NCBI GenBank assembly: GCA_024693505.1
Contig: JAILKU010000022.1
Location: 1 to 64,000, forward strand
Source of the DNA: Bacteroidaceae bacterium
Lineage (GTDB): Bacteria > Bacteroidota > Bacteroidia > Bacteroidales > Bacteroidaceae
Direction: 5' to 3'
DNA: 64,000 nucleotides
The first letter of the stretch is position 1. The number at the start of each line of letters is the position of its first letter. Shown here one piece after another: positions 9,150 through 18,800 of this stretch. Under the pieces are notes generated by a model. The model was not told the DNA's origin, searched no databases, and worked only from the letters and a program-made list of their open reading frames with translations. A program made the position numbers and the translations under genes.

Positions 9150-10958
9150 TTACTTAATCACCATTTTCTTTCCGTTCTTGATATAGAGGCCCTTGACGGG
9201 ATTCTCTACGCGACGGCCGGAGAGGTCATAAACGGGACCTTCTGCCTCCGAGCCATAGCCTTGAATCTCTTCAATGCCAAGGCCCTTGCTGATGCCGGTC
9301 ACGACGGTGTTAACATACTTGCTGCCGCTAATGTACATGGCAAAGCCGGTTACGGTAATGGCATCGCCGTCAGCCAGACCTTCCTTTAGGGCTTCGGGCA
9401 GATAAACGAGCGAGCCCTGAGCGGTCTCGGCACCCTCGACGCTAACATTATAATAATTGCCGCTGATGGAGAGCATACCCGTATATTGTACATACTGAAT
9501 GGCGGGCGCTGCAATCCAGGCATCCATAGCTGCGCCGTCCATTACGACGGGCTCGGGATAGCTGACGGTTGTGGTGCCGGTCTTGGTGAGCTCGTAGCCG
9601 GCCGAAGCGGAGAACTGCTTGAAGCCGCCGTATGTGCTGGTTGTGCCCTCTACGGTAACCTGATCGCCTACTTCGGAAGCGAAGTTCTGGTCGTAAACGT
9701 AGATGTATCCGGTAGCATCGCCGATGACAGCACCGCGAGCGCAAACGGCCACCACTGTGCCCTCAACCTTCACCTTACCGTTCTCGCCAGCCTGCACCTC
9801 GGCAATAGTCTTGGTGGTAAGCTCAACAGGACCGGGAGCATCGCCCTTTTGGTGGCTGATATACACGGCCTTTGCAATCTGAGGAGAATCGTTGTAAGTG
9901 GTATAAGTACCTACAATTGTAAGGATGTCTCCCTCTTCAACGCCAAGGGATTCCCATATCTTATTGTTGGCGGTATCGTCCTGTTTGACCACTCCATAGA
10001 TGTAAATCTTAACCTGGTCGTTTTCCTGGTCAACTAAATCGAAATTTCCGTAGGTCGTATTAACCAGATTGGCAACTTTACCAGTCAGCTTGTACATGGT
10101 CTTTGTATCGGCCTTTTGCAGGAAGTCAGCTATCGAGATGGCCTCGATTTTGGAGTAATCAATCTTCTCTTCTTCCTTTGTCACGCCATTCAGAGAATAA
10201 ATGTAATTGCCCTGAGAAAACTCTGGAGTTTCCTGATAGAGTTGAAGCTTACCATACACGATAACCTTGTCACCCTCCTTCAGCTGGTCTTCGCTCTCGA
10301 ACTTCGCATTTCCAAGATAATTGCCGCGATAAACCTTCAGCACGCTTGTGCCATCGGTAATATCATACTCTGCGTTGCCATAGGACACGCTGATGCTGGG
10401 TGTTCCTGTTACTTCGCCTTTCACATAAACCTTAGTATTCAAATCCTGACCGGCTGCAATAATTTCCAAAGCCTTGGTCACATCGTAAGCCGTTTCGGGC
10501 GTATTGGCAATACCTGTAACGGGACCAGGCTCAACGCCCTCGCCGCTGAGCTCGAAGGCAGCAGCGTTCTTTAGGCCGTTCTGTCCGAAGTACTTGATGA
10601 GCTGAGCCTGAATGAGCAGTTCCTTACCCAGGTTACCGGGATTGTCCTTCAGGTTGATGGCTGCGCGAATATCGCCAGTGGGCAGCTGAACTGGAATACA
10701 GTTTGCCACGTTCGTCTCGTTCTGGGCGTCGGCCAAAGCGATATTGGTGGCCGAGGCTCCTTCAGCCGTAAACTGGATGTTCTCCATCTTGGAACCGTTG
10801 ATATTGCCCACGATATAGGCTTTTACCCAGACGGTCGATTCGTCCATGTTGGCAGCCAGCACATCGGCTACAGTCATAGGATTCTCCTTCGTGCCGTCGC
10901 CGGCGAAGGACACAATAGCAGCCATAGCTGCAAAGAATGTAAGTAAAATTTTTTTCAT
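9150..10958 (-). CDS. Secreted DUF6359/OB-fold-type protein with T9SS-type tail
   Basis: 602 aa. Signal peptide MKKILLTFFAAMAAIVSFA. Residues about 20-140 match the DUF6359 pattern (GTKENPMTVADVL, VWVKAYIVG), known from secreted Bacteroidota proteins. The rest holds several OB-fold-like units, each with a phrase such as VYVKGEVTGTPSISV, YKLTGKVANLV or VKVEGTVVAVC near the first strand, so it reads as a chain of beta-barrel modules. The end (VYDLSGRRV...KGLYIKNGKK) is a type IX sorting tail. It lies 39 bp downstream of cysQ in the same direction and is followed by a strong terminator, so it may be the last gene of a ruvA-cysQ transcript. No catalytic motif; ligand unknown. Confidence 0.8.
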   Translation of the reverse strand: MKKILLTFFAAMAAIVSFAGDGTKENPMTVADVLAANMDESTVWVKAYIVGNINGSKMENIQFTAEGASATNIALADAQNETNVANCIPVQLPTGDIRAAINLKDNPGNLGKELLIQAQLIKYFGQNGLKNAAAFELSGEGVEPGPVTGIANTPETAYDVTKALEIIAAGQDLNTKVYVKGEVTGTPSISVSYGNAEYDITDGTSVLKVYRGNYLGNAKFESEDQLKEGDKVIVYGKLQLYQETPEFSQGNYIYSLNGVTKEEEKIDYSKIEAISIADFLQKADTKTMYKLTGKVANLVNTTYGNFDLVDQENDQVKIYIYGVVKQDDTANNKIWESLGVEEGDILTIVGTYTTYNDSPQIAKAVYISHQKGDAPGPVELTTKTIAEVQAGENGKVKVEGTVVAVCARGAVIGDATGYIYVYDQNFASEVGDQVTVEGTTSTYGGFKQFSASAGYELTKTGTTTVSYPEPVVMDGAAMDAWIAAPAIQYVQYTGMLSISGNYYNVSVEGAETAQGSLVYLPEALKEGLADGDAITVTGFAMYISGSKYVNTVVTGISKGLGIEEIQGYGSEAEGPVYDLSGRRVENPVKGLYIKNGKKMVIK

Positions 10959-10997
10959 ACGTTTATCTGTTTTGAATTTTGAATTATATTTTTGAAC

Positions 10998-11810
10998 TCA
11001 CCCTTCCACCAGGAACCAGGGGTTCATCAGGTTCTCCTTGTTGTACTGCAGGGAGCGGCCGGTCTCCATGTCCAGCACCTTGAAACCAGCGCCTTCCACG
11101 ATGGCCTGACCCGCAGCCGTATCCCACTCCATAGTGGGCGCAAAGCGAGGATAGACATCAGCCTTCCCCTCTGCCACCAGGCACATCTTGATGCTGCTGC
11201 CGCTGCTGATGAGTTGTACGTTCGAGTGCTGTCGGCGCACATCTTCGATGAAGGCCTCCGTCTCGAAGCTCATGTGACTTCGCGAAGCCACGACCACGAA
11301 TCCGTCCACCGCCTCGTCTCTCTTGCGGAGGGGGAGAGGCTGTGCTCCTGTCAGTATTTTTTCAACCGACGGAAATTCCTCGGCGCAGGGCACGTTCAGC
11401 TTTCTGGCCCCCATGTCTTCGCTGGCGAAATAGAGGTCGCCCAGCACAGGCACATAGATGACACCCAGGCGCAGCTGGCCGTCGCGCAACAGGGCGATGT
11501 TGACGGTGAACTCGCCGTTCTTCTTGATGAATTCCTTGGTGCCGTCCAGGGGATCGACAATCCAGAGGGCCTCCCAGTCCCTGCGCTCCTCGTAGGGCAT
11601 CTGCCGCCCTTCCTCGCTCAGCACGGGAATGCCCAGGGGCTCCAGATGCTGCATGATGCGGCGATGAGAGGCCTTGTCGGCCAGGGTAAGCGGGCTGTTG
11701 TCCGCCTTCCGCTCAATGCCGAAGTCCTGGGCCGGGTCGTTGTAGATGGCCAGGATGTCGCGCCCGGCCTCGAGGGCAGCCTGAATGGCTGTAGTCAGTT
11801 CATAATTCAT
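10998..11810 (-). CDS. cysQ: 3'(2'),5'-bisphosphate nucleotidase CysQ
   Basis: 270 aa, the usual length for CysQ. It removes the 3'-phosphate from PAP (adenosine 3',5'-bisphosphate) in the cytoplasm, recycling the by-product of sulfate assimilation and sulfo-transfer. The inositol-monophosphatase-superfamily metal motif DPLDGTKEF is present (about residue 87), as is the second signature WDTAAGQAIVEGAG near residue 226 that supplies the last metal Asp. Two bases separate it from ruvA upstream, suggesting translational coupling. The alternative inositol monophosphatase is less likely because DGTKEFI and its context are CysQ-like. Confidence 0.93.
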   Translation of the reverse strand: MNYELTTAIQAALEAGRDILAIYNDPAQDFGIERKADNSPLTLADKASHRRIMQHLEPLGIPVLSEEGRQMPYEERRDWEALWIVDPLDGTKEFIKKNGEFTVNIALLRDGQLRLGVIYVPVLGDLYFASEDMGARKLNVPCAEEFPSVEKILTGAQPLPLRKRDEAVDGFVVVASRSHMSFETEAFIEDVRRQHSNVQLISSGSSIKMCLVAEGKADVYPRFAPTMEWDTAAGQAIVEGAGFKVLDMETGRSLQYNKENLMNPWFLVEG

Positions 11811-11812
11811 AG

Positions 11813-12412
11813 TCAGAGCATCTTTAGGGCCAACTTAATAACGCGCTCGACGGGCGCATCGGGCTCCTGATGCAGAATCTGCATCACCACCTTGTGAGTG
11901 GGAGCCGGACTGAAGCCGAGCATCGTCAGAGCCTGTACTGCCTCGTTCTGCACCTCCTGATTGACCAGCGGCAAGGCATTGGAACCGGCGGGCGAGACGG
12001 GCGAGACGTCGAGGGTGGCAATCTTGTCGCGAAGGTCCACGATAATGCGCTGAGCCGCCTTGGGCCCGATGCCCTTCACCTGCTTCAGCATTTTGTCGTT
12101 CCCCTCGCTGATGATGCCGCACAGTTCAGCTGGCGTCATCGCAGAGAGAATCATGCGCGCCATAGCGGCGCCGATGCCGCTGACGCTGGTGAGCAGTAGG
12201 AAGAGCTCGCGCTCTGTGCGCGTGCTGAAGCCCCACAGCTGATAGGCATCCTCTCTGATGCTCTCGGTAATCCAGAGCTTCACCTCGTCCTTTCCCTGAA
12301 TGGCGGCATAGGTGTTGAGCGAGATATTCACGCCATATCCCACTCCACCGCACTCCACCACCGCCAGGGTGGGCGTCAGGTCGGTCAGACTGCCTCGAAC
12401 GTATTCAATCAT
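11813..12412 (-). CDS. ruvA: Holliday junction branch migration protein RuvA
   Basis: 199 aa, normal length. RuvA binds four-way junctions as a tetramer and loads the RuvB motor. The N-terminal OB domain ([19 protein letters not shown]) is followed by two helix-hairpin-helix motifs ([26 protein letters not shown]) near residues 75-120. The C-terminal RuvB-binding domain has [17 protein letters not shown]. Expressed from the promoter at 12448-12478 and followed after 2 bp by cysQ. No ruvB in the window, as expected for Bacteroidota where ruvA and ruvB are not always adjacent. Confidence 0.97.
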   Translation of the reverse strand: MIEYVRGSLTDLTPTLAVVECGGVGYGVNISLNTYAAIQGKDEVKLWITESIREDAYQLWGFSTRTERELFLLLTSVSGIGAAMARMILSAMTPAELCGIISEGNDKMLKQVKGIGPKAAQRIIVDLRDKIATLDVSPVSPAGSNALPLVNQEVQNEAVQALTMLGFSPAPTHKVVMQILHQEPDAPVERVIKLALKML

Positions 12413-12447
12413 AGGCCTTTTTGATTTCTTTTTCGATTTTCAGGCTG

Positions 12448-12508
12448 CGAAGTTACAAATAAGCAGGGGATATACAAAATAAATCCCAATTTTATTTTGC
12501 TTAAGGCA
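12448..12508 (-). promoter_or_regulatory. ruvA promoter with palindromic upstream element
   Basis: Minus strand: -33 TTTG (12475-12478), 19-nt spacer, -7 TAACTTCG (12448-12455). Upstream is an inverted repeat AAAATAAA / TTTATTTT. The 61-nt block is alignable without gaps to the hisS promoter region at 36161 (47 of 61 identical by my count). Confidence 0.6.
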
Positions 12509-12542
12509 ACATCTTCGCGAAAAAGCCGAGTAATTTTTGCCA

Positions 12543-12783
12543 GAGGCGGGTGTAAATTTTGCGGGAGGCGGGTGTAAATTGAAAAATACCCGGGTTTGGA
12601 TAGAAGAGAGTGGAGGTACAGATTTGTGCAAAAGCCTATGAAATTTTGCGGAAAGGCCTTTGAAATTTTGCGGAAAGACCATTCAGTAAATGCGGAAAGG
12701 CCATTCTGTAATAACACAAAGCCCTTTCAGATAAAACGCAATGGCCTTTGAGAAAAACATGAAAGTTTGTGCGGAAATCAACT
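12543..12783. repeat. 22-bp periodic degenerate array upstream of sprA
   Basis: About eleven consecutive units of 22 bp (one of 21) from 12543 to 12783. Early units share GAGGCGGGTGTAAATT; later ones follow AAAGGCCTTTGAAATTTTGCGG with many substitutions. Phase is kept even where the sequence has drifted. It abuts the sprA start region and the supplied 5' end of the sprA ORF runs into it. Confidence 0.85.
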
Positions 12784-12834
12784 TTTTTGGGGGTTCCGTA
12801 TAATAAAAAGGGCCTTGCGCACGTTTATATAATC

Positions 12835-15800
12835 GTGAACGCGCGAAAAATCATAGCGATTCTGATCGTGACCCTCTGCGTAAACGTGCTGTGGGCCACT
12901 CATTTGTCTATGCCCTCAGCCAATGGACTGGAGGCTCCGGCCGATACCGCAAAGCCGAAGAAGAAGACGCGCTTCAGCGTCAAGAAGACTACGCCTCAGG
13001 ACACAAAGGACCTGAAGCAGAAGACGGCCGACCTGAAAGACCCAGACAACCTGCAGACGACCGTAACCTACGACGAGAAGGACAACACCTATACGATCGG
13101 CACAAGCATCGGCACAGGCACTGGCAACACAGGCGCTCAGGGCGCAGCCGGCCGCAATACGCAGCAGAACCGAAACAACAACCAGTCGAACCGAAACACG
13201 CAATCGAGCCGAAACAACTCGCAGTCGAGCCGCAACAACAGTTCTTCGTCGCGCGGAAAGAGCGGCTCTGGCTCGAACAACACCTCGAACAGCATAGCCG
13301 CAAGCATGGGAACAGGCGTGCCAGGACAGGCCGGAATGACCCTGGGCATAGCCACCAGCTACCTGGACGCTCCCCTTCTGATGACGCCCGAGGAGTTCCA
13401 CCAATGGAGTCTTCGCCAGAGCATGAGCCGATACTATCAGCAGAAGAACCGCGAGGCCTTCGAGAACGAGGGAACCAGCAAGTTCGACTTTACGGACATG
13501 CACTTCGACCTGGGCCCTGCCGAGAAGATTTTCGGCCCTGGCGGCGTTCAGCTGAAGACGCAGGGTAGTGCCGAGCTGAAGATGGGCGCCAACATGAAGA
13601 AGGTGGACAATCCCGCCCTGGCAGCCAGCCGCAGAAAGACTTTCGGCTTCGACTTCGACGAGAAGATTAACCTGAGCCTGAACGGTAAGGTGGGCGACAA
13701 AATCAACCTGAACCTGAACTACAATACGGATGCCACGATGGACTTCGACACCCAAAGCATGAAGCTGAAATACGACGGCAAGGAGGACGATATCGTGAAG
13801 CTCATCGAGGCGGGCAACGTTTCCTTCCCCAGCAACGTGGGCCTGGTGCCAGGCATCAGCAGTCTGTTCGGCCTGCGCACCGACCTGCAGTTCGGCAAAC
13901 TGAAGATGCAGACGGTAGTGAGCCAGAAGAAAAGCGCCAGCACCAGCGTAAACAGCAAGGGAGGCAGCCAGCAGAATACGTTCGAGTTCAGCGCCACGAA
14001 CTACGAGGAGAACCGCCACTTCTTCCTCTCTCACTTCTTCCGCGAGCAGTTCGACCGCAGCATGCAGACCCTGCCCACCATCGCCAGCGGCATCACCATC
14101 AAGCGCGTTGAGATCTGGGTGACGAACAAGAGCGGCAATACCTCGGGCAACCGAAACATCATCGCTCTGGCCGACCTGGGCGAATCGACCTACATCAGCA
14201 ACCCGATGTGGATTGCCTCGAACACGACTGTACCCAGCAACCGCACCAACGACGAATATGAAACGTTGGTGAACGACTATCCCGAGGCCCGCGACATCAG
14301 CCAGGCCACGACCGTTCTGGACGGCATAGGCGACTTCGAGGGCTCGGTCGATTACGAGAAACTGCAGTCGGCCCGCAAGCTGAACTCGAGCGAATATACC
14401 GTCAACACCAGCTTGGGCTATGTCAGCCTGAACAACACCCTGCAGACTGACGATGTGCTGGCCGTCGCCTACGAATACACCTATAGCGGCAACACCTATC
14501 AGGTGGGTGAGTTTGCAAGCGACATCAGCAACAACAAGCAGACTCTCTACGTAAAACTGCTGAAAGGCACTACGGGAAGTCCCTCGCTGCCCACCTGGCG
14601 ACTGATGATGAAAAACGTCTACTACCTGGGCGCCAGCACTGTTCAGAAGGAGAAGTTCCGCCTGGACGTCAAGTATCTGAGCGACAGCACAGGCGTCTAT
14701 CTGACCTATCTGCCCGAGGAGAAACTGAAGAACACGACCCTGCTGAAGGCCCTGAACCTGGACCGCCTGGATGCAAACAACAACGCCAACCCCAACGGAC
14801 AGTTCGACTACGTGGAAGGCTTCACCATTCAGAAGGGGCGCATCATCTTCCCCGTTACGGAACCCTTCGGACGCCACCTCCGCAAATGGATCGGCAACGA
14901 TGCGATGGCCGACAAATACTGCTTCGAGGAACTCTACGACAGCACCAAGACCGTAGCCAAGCAGATAGCCGAGCACGACAAGTTCTTGCTGACCGGCCAC
15001 TATACAGGCAATAGCGCAGCCGAGATAGACCTGGGCGTAACGAATATTGCACAAGGTTCGGTCCGAGTGACGGCAGGCGGCGTTCAGCTGACCGAGAACT
15101 CCGACTATACAGTCGATTACAATATGGGGCGCGTCACCATCATCAACCAAAGCCTCATCGATGCCGGCACGAATATTCACGCCAGTGTGGAGAGCAACGA
15201 CAACTACGGCATGCAGCGAAAGACGATGGTGGGAATGAACATGGACTACGAGCTGAGCAAGAACCTGACTTTCGGCGGTACGTTGATGTACCTGAGCGAA
15301 CAGCCGCTCACCACCAAGGTAAACATGGGCAGCGAACCGCTGAAGAACACCCTCTGGGGCGGGCATATCAGCTGGAAGCGCGAGAGTCAGTGGCTCACCA
15401 ACATGATAGACAAACTGCCCCTCATCCAGGCCACACAGCCCAGCCAGATTACCTTCAACGCCGAAGTGGCCCAGCTGCTGGCCGGCGTGAACAAGAGCAT
15501 TCAGGGAGGCGCCTCCTATCTGGACGACTTCGAACAGAGCAGTTCCAAGACCAGCCTTTCGCAGCCCACCTACTGGACAATGTCCAGCACCCCAAGCATG
15601 TTTGCCGAAAGTAAGCTCTCGAGCGACCTCGCCTACGGCTACAACCGCGCCCTGCTGGCCTGGTACTATGTTGACCCCATCTTTACCCGTCGCAGCAGCA
15701 CCCTGACACCCAGCCACATCAAGAGTGACCTGAAGCAGCTCTCCAATCACTACGTTCGAGAGGTATTCGAACGCGAGCTCTACCCTCGAAAGGCACAGAA

Positions 15801-18800
15801 CAGCTACACCAGCGCTAGCAGCCTGAACGTTCTGAACCTGGCCTTCTACCCCAACGAACGAGGTGCATACAACCTGACGACCGATGTAGACCAGAACGGC
15901 CGGCTAAACAATCCGCGCAGCCGATGGGGAGGTATGATGCGCAAGCTTGACAACGCAGACTTCGAGGCACAGAATATCCAGTATATCGAGTTCTGGATGA
16001 TGGATCCCTTCATCTACAAGAAAGACGTAGCGGGTGATCACGGAGGCGATTTCTACATCAACCTGGGTGAAGTGAGTGAGGATATCCTGAAGGACGGCAA
16101 GAAATACTTCGAGAGCGGTATGCCTGTGGACGGAAACAGCCAGTACTGGACAGAAGGGCTCTGGGGACGCGTGCCAAACACCACCAGCGTTACTTACGCG
16201 TTTAACAATGAACGCGGAGCGCGTGCGCGACAAGACGTTGGCCTTAACGGTCTGACTGACTCGGAAGAGCAGCAGTTCAACACCTATATGCAATATCTGC
16301 AGCAGATTCGAGGACAAGTGAACGCCCAGGTATTCGACAGTATCTATGCCGACCCGGCCAATGACAACTACCACTACTATCGCGGCACAGACTACGACGA
16401 GGCACGCACCAGCATCCTGGACCGCTACAAGCGAGTGAACATGCCACAGGGAAACAGCGCCGACAGTGATACGAATCCAGAGAGCTACGAGACGGCCTGG
16501 AAGAGCACACCCGACGTAGAGGATATCAATCAGGACTATACACTGAACGAATACGAGAAATACTATCAGTATCACATCAGTATCCGCCCTGAGGATATGG
16601 TGGTGGGCCGCAACTACATCGCCGATAAGCGGACAGCCAGCGTAAAACTGCGCGACGGCTCAACCGAAGAATGTACCTGGTATCTCTTCCGCGTCCCCCT
16701 GGACGAATACGAGAGGAAAGAGGGCAATATCAACGACTTCACCAGTATACGCTTCATGCGTATGTTCCTCACAGGCTTCCAGGAAGACATCATCGTCCGT
16801 TTAGCTACACTCGACCTGGTTCACGGCGACTGGCGCACCTACGAGCAACCGCTATACACAGGCGAGGCACCGGCTTCTAGCGGCACTTTGGAGGTGAGCA
16901 CAGTCAACATTGAGGAGAACAACGACAAGGAACCTGTGAACTACGTTCTGCCGCCAGGCATCAGCCGCGTAACGGACCCCCACGAGACGCAGCTGGTGGA
17001 GAACAACGAGCAGGCTATGTCTATGATTGTGCGCAACCTGAGCCCTGGCGATGCGCGAGCCGTCTATAAGAACTGCTCCTACGATATGCGCAAGTATAAG
17101 CACCTGCAAATGTTCCTGCACGCCAATGCCCTGGCGCAGGATATCACAAACGTAGCAGACGGCGAGACAAGCGTCTTCCTGCGCCTGGGTTCGGACTACA
17201 AGAGCAATTTCTACGAATACGAAGTGCCGATGCAGCTGACGCCAGAAGGGTTCTACGATACAGAAAGTGCTGCCGGATGTGCCGCAGTCTGGCCTCAGGA
17301 GAATATGATAGACATCGACCTGGACATCTTCACCAGCCTGAAGAAGGCACGCAATACGCAGAACAGCCTGGGGCTGACCAGCCTAACGCAGCTCTTCTCT
17401 GACTACGACAAGGAACGCCCAAGCAACCGCATTTCTATCATGGGTAACCCGTCGCTGGGCGAGGTGAAGACCATCATGATCGGCGTAAGGAACAACGGCC
17501 GTACGGTGAAGAGCGTTGAGGTCTGGTGCAACGAACTGCGCCTGCAGGAATTCTCGAACGAAGGAGGATGGGCGGCTCAGGGCAACCTGAACATGCAACT
17601 CTCAGACATCGGCTCTGTCAACGTAACTGCACAAGTAGAGACTGCCGGCTTCGGAGGCATCGAGCAGAGCGTAATGAGTCGCACCGACGAGGACGACCTC
17701 AACTATGCCATAACGACGAACGTAGATCTGGGACGTCTGCTGCCTGAGAAGGCCAGACTGAACATGCCGCTCTACTACAGCTACAACAAGGAGACCGTCA
17801 AGCCGAAGTACAACCCCTTCGACACAGACATGAAGCTGGAGGATGCCTTGGACGCCCTGACCACCAAGCAAGAGCGCGATTCGCTGAAGTCGCTGACCAC
17901 ACATAAAGAGGTGAGCAAGAACCTGTCGTTCAGCGGCGTCAAGATAAACATTGTCACCAAGAAGCACCCTATGCCCTACGATCCAGGCAACTTCACCTTC
18001 AATTACAGTCACAGCAACCAGACGACGGAAGGCGAGACGACCATCTACGAGCATGAGAAAAACTGGAAGGGCGGCCTGAATTATGCCTGGAGCCCCAATT
18101 GGAAGGCCTGGGAGCCCTTCAAGAACCTCAAGTCGAAGAGCAAATGGCTCGACCTGCTGAAGGCTCAGAACCTATCCTATGCGCCGCAGAGTATTTCGTT
18201 CAATACCGACCTGAGCCGTTCTTACTACGAGCTGCAGGAACGCGATCTCGACAACATCGAGTCCCCTACAGCCCTGCCTGTCAGCTTCAGCCAGAATTTC
18301 CTCTGGAACCGCAATTTCCAGCTGCGATGGGATATCTTCAAGGCGCTTCACTTTACATTCCAGAGCGGAACTCGCGCCGAGGTGGAGGAGCCCTATATGC
18401 AGGTCAACAAGCACCTCTACCCTGATGAATACACAGCCTGGAAGGATTCAGTGAAGATGAGCCTGCGTCACTTCGGCCGGCCTTTGGACTACAACCAAAG
18501 CGTACAGCTCAGCTATAAGGTTCCCCTTGACAAGATTCCAGCCCTGGACTGGACCAGCTTGGACGGTACGTATAATTCCACCTACGGATGGCGTCGGGGA
18601 ACTCGTATGTCAGACGGCAGTACACTGGGCAACAACATCAACACCCAGCGCACCGTCAACCTGAACGGAAAGCTGGACCTGGAGAAGCTGTACAACCACA
18701 GCAAGTTCCTGAAGGAAGCCAACCAGCGTTTCTCGGCTACCAACGCCAGAAACGCAGCCAACAAGAAGAAGCAGGAGAAACAAAAGGAAGAGGAAGAGAA

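Noticed and set aside
12769-12834. Earlier start of sprA given by the ORF track
   Set aside because: Those 22 codons come from the end of the 22-bp array; the GTG at 12835 gives a clean signal peptide.
12916-15750. 944-codon ORF antisense to sprA
   Set aside because: Shadow of GC-biased third positions in sprA; composition is odd and no domain or signal peptide is visible.
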